Position numbers and translations under genes: made by a program. Shown in pieces: positions 1 through 13,500 of a DNA stretch of 64,000 bases (the first letter of the stretch is position 1; the number at the start of each line of letters is the position of its first letter). The DNA lies in the NCBI GenBank assembly GCA_025667525.1, contig CM046876.1, forward strand, positions 476,986,557 to 477,050,556, read 5' to 3'. This DNA is from Glebionis coronaria (Eukaryota; Streptophyta; Magnoliopsida; Asterales; Asteraceae). A model generated the notes under the pieces. The model worked only from the letters and a program-made list of their open reading frames with translations. It ran no database searches and was not told the DNA's origin.

Positions 1-500
1 TGATACTTTCGTATGAGCCATCATAAAAAAAATCAGGAAAATTCCTTAACGGTTCTTGAAGAATCCTGAAAGTGGCTAATGCCTAATATATCCCTCCTGT
101 TGTAAGCTCACCACCGATTAAGATTACAGTTCTGAAAGTAACAGCTGATATGAAATACTTCAAACCTTTACTACTATGTTACCCATAGAACCTTTTGTAG
201 CATCAGGCTCCTATTTTCTATATTATTTAGTGTAATAATACATAGAAACCTTGTTACTTTCTTCAGAAACTTAGAAGAAAAAAAGATAATGACCAAAGGT
301 TATTAAAAAATTTACCTTGCAACTGTTCCAATTCAGCTAAACAACATTTTCATAATTATTTGTTGCCTGCGATATCAAGTGTCAAAAGTCAAAACATTAC
401 ATTGCTTACCATATTTCACAACACTTAAAAACTTTTTGTAGTAAAAGCACAACTGTTAAAATGTATAACATGGGAAAATATCATGACTTAATGGTCTAAC
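1..500. other. No recognisable gene
   Basis: AT-rich sequence with no open frame or family motif that I recognise. It lies 3' of the TPR-gene remnant on the minus strand and could contain further decayed exons or its 3' UTR, but no conserved peptide was found. Confidence 0.4.
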
Positions 501-810
501 CTGTTTGCACGGTTCTTCAGCTTCCTTCGTACACCCACACATTTTGGCCCGATCAGATATGACGATAGCCCAGTTATAATAAGCTTGCAATTAGACAAAA
601 TGGATATTCTTACATGTGACAAGAAACATACTTGTTGTAAAGAACTAATTAGAGAACATATAATTCGACATGTGAGATAAAAATTTCATTTAAATTACTT
701 ATTAAAAATGTCAGATGTCATTATGTTGTCCATAAGGATTGAGATACATACATCAAGAAGTGTTGGATTTATACGCGTAGCCTCATCAAACTTTTCCCAA
801 ACACCCTCTC
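501..810 (-). pseudogene. TPR-protein gene remnant (two exons)
   Basis: Two short minus-strand exons of a plant tetratricopeptide-repeat protein. The upstream exon (752-810) reads EKFDEATRINPTLLD and ends at a GT donor (gtatgt). The downstream exon (501-584, 28 codons) reads AYYNWAIVISDRAK followed by a KEAEE segment and ends CAG|gttaga. From memory of the family, the usual sequence after DRAKM is RGRTKEAEELWKQ; here both Arg are Cys and LW is PC. The reading frame requires the second exon to start at 584, which puts AA instead of AG at the acceptor (gcaa|GCT), so splicing would fail. No flanking exons were found. Exon identity is seen in the sequence; the loss of function is inferred. Confidence 0.6.
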
Positions 811-1860
811 CTGCAAGTTGCAACAATATCGAAACACCCCCAATATCCAAGAGTAATCCAATAGGGATGTTCATATTTTATTAGAGTGGAAAATAGATCA
901 TGACTGAATACACATATATCTAAGTGAACTGTCTATATGGAACAATTGTCTTTTAATGGTTTCAGACTGTGTCAAGTTTAGTATTTGGGCATTTTTATAG
1001 ATAGAGGAAACGTGTATACCCAAATGCTAAAACAACAAACAAAAACCCCTAACAGCAAATCAAATCCATATCTTCTTAAGTACTTAATATATTAAGCTAT
1101 ATAGTATGAACATAGACATGGGAGTAAATATAAACCATGCAAGACCGGTACCTGAATAGCCAATGCATCTGGACGATCGGAAGGCCCTTCCTGTCTCGAC
1201 TACCTTGCAAACCTTAAGAACGGTGTATTTCCTATCAATCATTATCTCACGTGGATATGACAGCTTGAGTTCTCTTAAGATACATTTCACCTTCAAATCT
1301 TGACCTTCCAATGTGATCGCCACATTCGAGGGTTCGTCAATTGGCTGCTTGCTGATTCTAGGCTCTTTTCACTCGACGGTGTTCCATTTTTCATAAATCA
1401 CAATGGCAAACTATTAGCAGACTCCCAAAGACAACGTCATCAAATATCTAAAATTTAGTCAAAACAATAAACTTACCAACACACCACCATCCATATCAAT
1501 TACCTTGTATCAGCAAGGGTGCCCTCAAAGGAACGAAAAGAACAGCCTTGAATTGAAGGTGCCCCTGGCTCGACCAAAAAAGGCTTCACATTCAAATGAT
1601 CTTGTTGTTTAGACGCTCTTGTGGTTGATATGCACTTGTATGTTCAAGTAATCCCAAAACACAATAACTGGATATCCCTTTAAAACTTTATCAACCAGTA
1701 CTAATACATTGGCACTTTCATATTCAAGTGCTAGTGCTATATTCATAACCTCCTCAAAATTTCTTGTCTTTGTAATGATCTTCGCGAACTCCTAATATTT
1801 CCAATGAAGATGCATAATTGATTATTTTCCACTGTATCATTAAACACTCCACGACTGCCT
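811..1860. other. Unassigned region with two minus-strand open segments
   Basis: Minus-strand open segments lie at about 1084-1323 (contains LRELKLSYPREIMIDRKY) and about 1600-1800 (contains NFEEVMNIALALEYES). They look protein-like in composition, but I cannot place them in a family and there is no continuous frame between them. They may be decayed exons of the gene whose TPR remnant lies downstream, or unrelated. Confidence 0.25.
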
Positions 1861-1920
1861 GCAAATAAGGTTTACAGCCTGCAAATAAGGTTTGCAGCCC
1901 GCAAATAAGGTTTGCAGCCT
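1861..1920. repeat. 20-bp tandem repeat, 3 units
   Basis: Three consecutive 20-bp units of the type GCAAATAAGGTTTGCAGCCT, with two single-base differences between units, plus a decayed partial unit on the right. Confidence 0.9.
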
Positions 1921-2154
1921 ACAAATCCTGGAGTATGCCCTCATTATTTAATGATATGGTATAGGCATTTTAAAAATGGCCAATCCCAAACATCCCAAAA
2001 ACTATGAACTTACCTTGTATTAAATTATAATAAGCATAAGTAGATACACAGTTTTAGCAAAGCAACACAAAATCCCACTAACAAACTCGCTAAAAATCTT
2101 TGGACAAAACTGACCAGTTAATCATATTTTAGTTGAACTTGTTTAAGTCATTGA

Positions 2155-2308
2155 TGTATCTTGTCCTACCACCAGATCAACTCTTTCAAATCTCGCCTAA
2201 AAAACAACTACTGGATTCGAGACTTGGGTGTATGCGTCATAAAAATATTAACTGGTATACATTACATTTTCCTTTATTATGTGTATGTGTCATAAAAAAA
2301 TATTAACT
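2155..2308 (+). repeat. Direct repeat copy 1 (about 154 bp)
   Basis: Nearly identical to 3275-3428. Both begin GTATCTTGTCC and end in AAAAAAATATTAAC. They differ by a few substitutions (for example AAATCTCGCC versus AAGTCTGGCC). This looks like a local segmental duplication; no terminal repeats mark it as a transposon. Confidence 0.9.
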
Positions 2309-2661
2309 GTAATATATTTCAAAATCAAATTCTAAACACAACTTCTAAGCCTTCAATGTAAAAAATAAGCACAAGGCAAATGAGAAGGCTTGTAGTACCA
2401 GGAACCAAAACTGATCACTGGAAGCATATCCATGGAAACAGTATTGTATCAGAAAAGGCCATAAGCCGTTCTTAAAGTAAACTACATACGCGCCATTAAT
2501 GCTTAAATAGGTTTTTGAAAATGTAATAACCTACTGAGCTCTCCAAACAAAAAGTTTTAATCAAAACAGCCCCTTGGATTATTGATAAAAATAATTTAAT
2601 GAACTTTCATCCATATTACAAACTTGAGATTAAGGGGGTGTTTGTTTCGTCTTAAGGGATA
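2309..2661. other. No recognisable gene
   Basis: AT-rich intergenic sequence with no supported feature. Confidence 0.4.
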
Positions 2662-2822
2662 TTTGGTTTTCGGCTTATGTTTCATAAACTCACATTTTAT
2701 GGCTTATTTTGAATCTTTTTGGCTTATACAAGTTCATTATGACCTAATAAATTTATATAAGCCGAAAATTTTGAAAATAAGCCACAAAAAGTGAGCTTAT
2801 GAAACATAAGCCGAAAACCAAA
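2662..2822. mobile_element. Palindromic MITE-like element
   Basis: The two ends form a long imperfect inverted repeat: TTTGGTTTTCGGCTTATG at the left and its complement at the right, with arms of roughly 30 bp or more. A foldback of about 160 bp with no coding capacity is typical of MITEs. Target duplications were not resolved. Confidence 0.6.
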
Positions 2823-3274
2823 TAAAATAAAACCCAGCTATACCCCCTACAACACATATAACAAACAATTAGGGGTGAGCATTCCAACCAGTTAGCAACA
2901 GAATGAATCAGCAAGGTCAAGCTAAAAAAATCTAATCAGTTGAAGGAAAAAGGTCATTACCTGCTTGTTTCTAATGCAAATCCAAGGAACTAAAATGAAT
3001 ATATAGATGAACATTAGAACCACTTGCTTGCATAATTGTATCAGTTAAAAATGGTATCGTAAGACACACGACATTTATCGGTGCCTACACAAATATATAC
3101 TTTTGAATTCAAAAATATAGTCACTTCCCAACAAACAATTCTATATTTGAACAAATACTGTACCTCCTACTCTTGTTTCCAGTTTGGGATAAGTTCATTC
3201 AATTCAAAGGGCTCAAACATATTTCAGACTATATGTGTGAACCTGTAAACATATACCGATTAAAATTTTATTAT

Positions 3275-3428
3275 GTGTATCTTGTCCTACCACCAGATCA
3301 ACTCTTTCAAGTCTGGCCTAAAAAACAACTACTGGATTCGAGACTTGGGTGTATGCGTCATAAAAATATTAACTGGTATACATTACATTTTCCTTTATTA
3401 TGTGTATGTGTCATAAAAAAATATTAAC
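3275..3428 (+). repeat. Direct repeat copy 2 (about 154 bp)
   Basis: Second copy of the segment at 2155-2308, same orientation, 1120 bp downstream. Confidence 0.9.
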
Positions 3429-4304
3429 AACATGGGTTAATAAAAATCTAATCAGATTACAACTAAAGGAGATATAATTCATGTAATCTTAATTCTTAAA
3501 ACACAAAAATGATAGGTAAACGCTTTATCATCTATTACAACATGGGTTACCAGAAGTCCCCAGCTTTATCATATGGATCTTCAACTCATGTCCTAATTTA
3601 ATTAAGTTAAAACAAATTAGCGCAAATGAAAGTATCCAAACTTATTATACGAACCAAATAACAACTATCAAAATAATAAGAATATCAGAAAAGAGGTTAA
3701 AATGGAAAATACGTGAATGATTATGCATATCTGCAATTAGAACCTAATTCAAAAATAAGACCGCATATGCTCATACGGCTTATGATACACTTTTAGTTAG
3801 AATTGTTCTTACCGCTTATGATAACAAAAAAGACTTGTTGTTAGTCTTTTTCATCTTTTTGATCCATAGATTGCCCTACTATAAACCTGCGTGACCCATA
3901 AACATAAAAAAACAGTACAATGAAAACAATAATCCTAAATAACGTATTTGTTATTATCAAAACTGAATATATTGTGATAAGATCATATCAATTTAAATAA
4001 ATACATGATTTACTTACTTCAAATATAATCTGATTCGAGACTTATAAGAAGATCTAAATTAATCCGGATAATTTTGGCAAAATTGAAGGAGATGTTATTA
4101 ATATAAGAACAATCTTATTTGTTCCCACAAAGATTCCAACTTGTTTGCTGCATCAGTTGACAAAAAATTAAAAATTTAATTAGATTGGAAGCACATAAAT
4201 AAGAAAATACATCGATTGGGATTTTCCAATATTCATTATTGATTCATACAGATAAACAAAAACAAAAAAAAACAAATCAAACCTTTTTTCATTATAATCC
4301 ATCG
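3429..4304. other. No recognisable gene
   Basis: AT-rich sequence, no coding or RNA feature supported. Confidence 0.4.
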
Positions 4305-4422
4305 GTATTGCTTTGTTCCCGAAGGCTAGCGAAAAAATTAGGGTTAGCGATGAAACTGTGTTTGTATTGCTTTGTTCCCGAAGGCTAGCGAAAAAATTAG
4401 GGTTAGCGATGAAACTGTGTTT
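4305..4422 (+). repeat. 59-bp perfect tandem duplication
   Basis: Two adjacent copies of a 59-bp unit starting GTATTGCTTTGTTCCCG, containing AAAATTAGGGTTAGCGATG and ending CTGTGTTT. The copies appear identical, so the duplication is recent or is an assembly duplication. Confidence 0.9.
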
Positions 4423-4617
4423 TATCGTTAATCACGATACTTGATAATCGATAGGGGTTGGGTTGTTTTCATGGGTGATAGTCATGATTATATGAATTTT
4501 ATTTTAAGCAAGTGATAATGTTCGGGAATTTGTAAGCCCAGTTTTTAAGCCCGTTTGACACGTAGGATTAGTGCCCTAATAGATGACGTGGCAAATCCCT
4601 CCTCTTATATATAATGT

Positions 4618-6665
<2,048 letters not shown>

Positions 6666-6745
<80 letters not shown>
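6666..6745. repeat. (TA)n microsatellite
   Basis: About 40 TA dinucleotides, interrupted only at the edges. Confidence 0.97.
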
Positions 6746-6748
<3 letters not shown>

Positions 6749-6916
6749 AATGATAATAGTTATTTAATAATTAAATATATTATTTTAAAAATAAAAATAT
6801 AAAAAAATATGTATAGGTAAAGCCAAGCATGTTCCACGTAGCTATTGTCAGAAAAGAAAATCTGTTGTTTTTCAACATCCGATCACGTAGCCTACTTTTC
6901 TATGGCTTACCCACAA

Positions 6917-8557
6917 CGCTATTAGGTCACGACCTAGTTTTTTCAGCTTTCTCTCTCCTGCGACCTAGTGTGACCTATTTGTCCTAACAAGGCGACCTAG
7001 TTAAAAATAATAATTTTAAACACAATAAATTTCATAAAAAAACATTACATTTATTTAAAGAAAACATTACATAAAGATTCAAATATAAAAAACATTACAA
7101 TAAAATTAAAAACATTAAACATAATATTAAAAAAGCTAATTTATTGATTGCGATTGTTCCAAATGTGTTCCACGAGATCAACTTTTAGGTTGAGATGAAG
7201 ATGTAGGTCAATTATCTGCTGAGTAATTTGTAGACTTTCTTCATGCGTATTCACCGGATTCTTATCAGCATGTTCTTCTTGATGATGATATATGGATGAT
7301 ATCGCCGCCCCATTTGTTTAATTATCATATTGTGTAATATGATGCAGGTGTACATTATGTCTGATAGTCAACGTTTTGACAATCCTCGGGCCGGGTAATA
7401 AATCATCCTCCATTTCGTTTTCAGTAACACCGAATGCTCGCTCAACATCTTTTCTTGCTGCTTCGTGCTTCGTTTTATACAATATCGTTTGTGATCATTC
7501 GTCGGCGCATCTTTCATAGACTTAATAAGAACCGACCATTGCGGATATATCCCATCAGTGAGATAATATCCCTGACGATAATGCACGTCGTTAGCCACGA
7601 ATCCCAGTTCAGTTGCTCTCCCCGATTTAAGATCATTAAAAATAGGGGATTGACGTAAAACATTCACGTCGTTATTCATACCGGCTACATCAAAGAGAGC
7701 ATGCTAAATCCATAAGTCTTGAGATGCGACCGCTTCCAATAAAATAAACGGAGTTGACCCTTGATCACGCCTACTAAATTGAGCTTTGTAGGCAACGAGA
7801 CAATTCTCCCACGGCCAATGTGTACAGTCGATACTTCCTATCATAACGGGAAACCCATGTTTTGCCTCGTGATGAGCATAGAGTTTCTCCAAGTCAGTAT
7901 AAGTCGGCTTTCGCAAGTACTATGTACCATATTATTCCATGATGCCCGTACAAACCTTTTGAAGACAGTCTCGGGCTGTTGTCGCACCCATTTGCAAATA
8001 TTCGAGTCAAGAGCATCAGGCACGGCTCCGTACGCCAATTGACGAATAACGGAAGTGCATTTCAACAATGGCGAAAGACATTCTCGATGCGTAGCATCCG
8101 TTGAGTTTCGAAAATAAGAATAGTTATTTTTCAAGTCGTCAACAATTCGTAAGAATAAAGTTCGATCCATTCGGAATCGTTCACGAAATGTCTCAGCAAC
8201 ATATTGCGGCCCGTCAGTAAAATAAGCATCCACTAGACGATTATGTGCACCCTTGTAATCTCTATGTATATACACCCGCTTTTTTTATGCTTCGTAAGCC
8301 GCTTCACAAGCTTGCGTAAAAACCTCAAACTCACTTGTAACTTCATCCTCATCGTCGGAAAAAAAATAATTCATAAGACATTGTATTTTTAGAGAATTGT
8401 GTGTTTAATTTGTGTGAAAAAATGTTGATTTAATTGGGTATTTATAAGGTAGTAGTTTGAATTTTTATTTTTTTTACAACATGTACAAACCAAACCAAAC
8501 GGTCAAATTTTCAAACAGTTCTAATTTTCAAAATGGTCGTGGGTAAGACCTAATAGC
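6917..8557 (-). mobile_element. Possible extent of PIF/Harbinger element
   Basis: The transposase pseudogene is flanked by an 11-bp inverted match: GCTATTAGGTC at about 6918 and GACCTAATAGC near 8548-8558. These are plausible remnants of terminal inverted repeats, but the outer ends and a TTA/TAA target duplication are not clear, so the limits are tentative. Confidence 0.35.
7141..8374 (-). pseudogene. PIF/Harbinger transposase (ALP1/HARBI1-like), broken
   Basis: DDE-superfamily transposase of PIF/Harbinger elements. The minus-strand frame starts at 8374 (MNYFFSDDEDEVTSEF). It runs through a conserved N-terminal region (YIHRDYKGAHNRLVDAYF), the first catalytic block (MIGSIDCTHW), a second block (LEAVASQDLWI, then NNDVNVLRQSP) and a YYLTDGIYPQW block, to the family C-terminus (DLVEHIWNNRNQ) at 7141. 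Damage: an in-frame TAA just before YIHRDY; a frameshift near 7900, around YTDLEKLY; a Trp-to-stop change after QDLWI (about 7702); and decay or stops after YYPARGLSKR. The normal product is about 400 aa. No intact Myb-like partner gene is nearby, so the element cannot move on its own. Confidence 0.9.
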
Positions 8558-8693
8558 CTCGACCGATTGGGTCCAACCGATTAGCCGCAACGGTGCGACT
8601 CGGTCGCGACCGTGTGGCAATCGATCGAATTCCCCACCGTTATGAATAGCCTATAAACCTTTGAATATGGTTTTATGTGAGACTAGCCTAAGA

Positions 8694-9062
8694 GGGCTGG
8701 GTACAGTCGAGCCGTCAAACTCGAGCCGTGGACAAAAAGTGCTGTCACGTCAGCTTTTTCTCCCATAACTTAGAAACACCCCATAACCCACCAAACCCCT
8801 CTGTGGTTAACACCAAAATTCTTGTGTTATAATGGCCCCACTTTGAATAAAAAACTAATAAAAGAAAATTAAAAAAAAAACCACGGCTCGAGCCCATAAC
8901 ACGAGCCACTGTACAATTGGCTGAGCCATGGGCTCGCGTTATGGGCCATAACGCTGGCTGTCTATCTCCAGATTTCTCCCACAACTCGAGTGAGGATGTG
9001 ATTGGCTCAGCATCATATCTCGCGCCATGGCCATAGCTTGAGCCAGAGTCACCGTACCCTTC
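8694..9062. mobile_element. MITE-like element with imperfect TIRs
   Basis: The left end GGGCTGGGTACAGTCGAGCC is an imperfect inverted match to the right end (AGCCAGAGTCACCGTACCC), and CTCGAGCC/GGCTCGAG-type motifs recur on both strands inside. No coding capacity. Class not determined. Confidence 0.45.
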
Positions 9063-10550
9063 GCTTTAAAGTGGCAACCAAACATATAAAATAAACAAAA
9101 ACTCACATCTTTGATGTGACCTCAGTATACCAAACAACTCCTAAAACTAGACGAGATTCATGAAATATGTGTGAACAATTAAATCATACATGTACGTTTT
9201 TCTTTTCTCTTACTAGATGCATGTGTTGTCCCTTTTTAGCGATCACTTACAGAGAAAAGTAAAATAAGTCCGAACTGTATACAAATTTATTTTACAAAAT
9301 GCATATTTGATTTGATACAAATTTGTGACTTAAATATAAAATAGACATGGAGCAAATCTGGTGATAAATAAAATGAGAAAAAGTGAAAAGTAATAAGTCA
9401 AAGGCACCGCACCTGCTATAGTGACGTGGATGGTTACACCTATAGACAACAGACAGACAGACAGCGTGAAACAAATCCAACCAAAACCAAACGAAAAACA
9501 AAAGTACAAAACCAAACCAAACCACGTACGAACATCTTTTAGATCACTGAACTCATAATTATTCCTATAACATCTTTTATATTCACCCATTCCAGGTACT
9601 ACTATTTTTGCTCTTTTTAATCCCGTTACGTAATCACATAATTATTGTTTGATTGAATGTTACTTAAATTTATAATTGTTGGTGATTAAGCTTTAAATTT
9701 ACCTGTGAACTTTAGGTCTTTTAGATTCATAATATTCATATCATAATTGTTGTATATTTGTTTTGCCTTAAATGTTGATTTTCAAGATGTTTGGGAATGT
9801 GTTTTAGGATTTATTATTTGTTTATAAAACAGTGATTATCTGCTTTTTCCTACAGAGCTTTTTTAAAATGCAGTTATGCGATTTGGAATTTATAGGATCA
9901 GCTGATTTGTTTTTTTTCTTGGTAACCACGTTTTCGACCTTTTGGCCGACTAGTCCACGGGTTTGAAACTACCGCCACACGAATTCAAAAGCCCTCCCTA
10001 TTCACGAGGTTGGCGTTGTTTGCACTTAGCTGCTGATATTGTTTTCAGATTTCAGTGTATCACACTATCACATATGGCAATTTGCTTTTATATCTGTAAT
10101 TAACTGAGTTCAACATCTGTATTTTCTGAGAGAAGTGAGTGGATGGCTTTATAAAATTGACTTAATGGTAACAATTTAAATTTGTCTTAGTACTGTTTCA
10201 TTGTACCATTAGGAGGTTCTAATTTGTTTTTAAAGTGGAGAAAATAACTGTTATATTGTAGTCCACTGTCTCTTGAACACCCATATAAAGTAAGCGAGTG
10301 TATGATCATAACCAGTATGCTTATCTCACGTGCTTGCAGGTAGATGGCCACTAAATTTGAGTTATAGTGCTACATAAGTAACGAGGCTTTTCTTGTGAAG
10401 TTATGATCTGTTTGGTATATACACTCCTTTGAAGCTCAATGTTGACAGCTTGAAAATGGTTCTTTTGGCCAGAAGATGGGGGCTCTTTTTTAATAATATC
10501 ATTTACATTAATTCCTGAGTTACAAGATTGTTTTATCATATTTCTTTATA
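9063..10550. other. Upstream region of the Sec14-like gene
   Basis: AT-rich, with a short (ACAG)n run at about 9449-9465. It should contain the promoter and one or more 5' UTR exons of the gene starting at 10551. I could not place the transcription start or an upstream coding exon. Confidence 0.4.
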
Positions 10551-13500
10551 ATGGGAGACTCATTTCGTGTTCCAACTGCAAGCTCTGAAGCAGCAGCTTC
10601 TATGACCAGCAAAAAAGCTTCCAAATTAACTTTGGTTGCTTCTGGCTTGAAACCTATTTCCCACACATTTTTAAAGAAATTACCTTTATTTAATGGGAAA
10701 GTTAAAAACTCGACTGTTAATGAAGCGGCATTGTTTTTACTAAAAGTTGGTGCCTTGGAGATAGTTAGGAGATTATCAAAGGCAAAGTGCCCTTTTGTAT
10801 GGTCTGGTCTGCAGGCTTTACAAGTTTTCTGCTATCCACCGCTCAAGTGGCTTCAAAGGTGGGATATATTCAGGAGTTTGATTAAAGGGGCACAGGTATG
10901 TATTTGTGTCACACATCTCTTATTATGAAAAATGATTTCTAGATGTCATGTATATGTTTAGTTATGCATACCTTAGTATCATACTGTACCCTTCAGTTTT
11001 GAAAACTGAACATCACCTGGATTACCTTTCTGATTCGTATATTTTGTCGAGATATTTCTAACCAATATTCGTGTGAAAATGACAACATAGGCCTCATGTT
11101 GAAATCCCAAGTCTTAGTAATGTATCTTACATGTTCAAACTTAGGATCCTTGGGCCTCATGCTACAATTTTTAGTACATATATAAACTGTCTACTGTGGG
11201 CAAATATGTTTAGTAATCTGTTTTCAACCTAATAGTGTTTGCATATTTTTGTGGATTTTGCTCTCTTATCTGCATTGTGTTAGTTGTATGATATGCATTG
11301 TGATACGAACCTATCCCATACTAGGCTCGTAATCGGTTCATAAGTCCCAAGTGTAGAACTCACTCAAAAAGCTAGCTTGTTTGAGGATGGGACACCTAGA
11401 CATTATAAACAATCAACCAATCCCATACTTGGCCGATGTGGGATCATCAAGGTTGCACCGAAACGGGAACGGAACGGGGATACGGGAGCGATACGGGAAC
11501 GGGAATCGGCAAAAATAAAAAAATCAAGATACGGGATCGGCATGGATACGGCAATAAAAATATATAAAAAAATAAATATATTATAAAAAATCCCACAATG
11601 GAGGTTGTTAAAAAAATAAAAATATATAAAAAAATTTAGCACAAAAATATATGTGCCTATACAATAAATAAAACCTTGTGAACGAAGGTTATTTCAACAA
11701 TTTAGCACAAAAATAACGAAGGTTACTTAAATGGTTTTATTGCACTTGCAAATTTCAATCAGTGTTTCATACTCTAATTCAAGTTGATAATACCAAACTT
11801 AAAATCTTAAATAATGTTAATCAAGGGGCTTTCAAACATATAAGTTGACTAGAAGAATAAGCATTTACCATTAAGTTTTTTTTAGGTACATTCAATATAT
11901 TATATGTACTGTATTAAAAATAGAACCCACCCAAGTTCAATGGTCAACAAAGACAGCTGGTTTGTTTAATTTCCTCACAAGTCCCAACGTGTCTTCTTCT
12001 TCCTCTTACATTTACAGAAAAACATACCATATCTTAGACAAAACCGGTTACTAAGTTCGATTAAATTACCAAATTTAGTTTAAAGTTACCTGATTTTGAT
12101 ACTCATCACTCGCCAACGAGGGCACTGCGAATTCTGAGCCGAGGGCACTAAACATTTTTCATATTAATTTGGCCGTTCAAAAAGAGCACCGTTGGGGGCA
12201 TTACCCTCCACTACTCTCTACATGGCTCCGCCTTGCCAGGGTCGGTCAACAAACGCTCCCTTCGATTTGGAATCGGTCAAGATTTGATCCTGAGCCGAAC
12301 CGCCGGCGATCCCGCTCCCGACCCGCTCCTAAACGGATACGCCACCTTTCTGGGCGATCCCGTGCATCATAGGGGATCATAACACATTGGTTTGAGGTTT
12401 GTAGTCAATGAGTCATTGTTATGGCCAAATGTTCCGCACTTTGGATGTGTACTCAAGGCCCCAATCAAATATCTTTTACATTAGCCTTCAAAGTTCTTAA
12501 ATGTTGATAGCTATAACTGTACGTGATGCTAGATATTGTCAAGGCCATTGCTAGTGATATCTATTGCAACGACTTTATCCAATCAGTCCGGTGAAGACAA
12601 TCTTGACTCAGACGACACAGAAAATTTAGATAGAGGAAGTGATTGTGATGCTGTTCCAGATCATGCCGAGTTGCCTCCTACAGAGTCCACTGCTGATGTA
12701 AGGTATGTGAAGAAGTATAATCATGTTTCTTTTACGTCAGTGAGACTTTGCTTGACTGTAACAAGAAGATATCTTTATAGCTGCTTACAGTTGTTTTGTT
12801 CCTTAATTGTCCTAAAACGGTTATATGATTTCTCCCAAGAAACTTGAACACAATCTCTTCATAAATTTTTTGGCATGTACTTTGCAGTTTCGCAGGTGGA
12901 AGTGGGTCACATCCATCATCAACGGATTGGCTGATTGATCTTTGTAGAGAGCTAGACAACCAGGGTGTTCATTTACCAGAAAGGTGATTAAGCACAATTA
13001 GGATATACATTTATTAAATGCTCAGAGTATATTGATGTACAACTAATAATGCTGAAATCTGCATAACAAGTTGAAATTTATTAAGTACAGCGATCTTACA
13101 CAAATGGGATAAAGAGAGAGTGGAACATATGAAACTTTAATAATGTTCTTATTTTCATTAGAATCTTAAGAGTGAATTTTGAATAAAAAGATAAAATATC
13201 ATTTCATGTTCCTGCTTCAAGCTTTTTATACTGGAGGGTTCACTCTAACTTTCAACGACAAGCCTATACCTAATTAGAGTTTAAAAGATCAGTTTGGCCC
13301 TTTCTTTTGGATGGATTTTACGCGATCATCCTTCCCAAAGGGTGGTCAACTCTAGATAGCATCATCAATATTTTCTGCTAACACAAAGGTAATACCCTAC
13401 CAAATCTGACCTCTGAACTGAAACCTTTTATCTTCTAGGCAAATGAGGAACTAAGTTTAAAACTCTTTAGTGATATAGTTGGTAGTTTCTTATTATTCTT

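Noticed and set aside
12169..12372. Arg-rich 67-codon frame
   Set aside because: Lies in the repeat inserted in intron 1 of the Sec14-like gene, low-complexity GATCCCG units.
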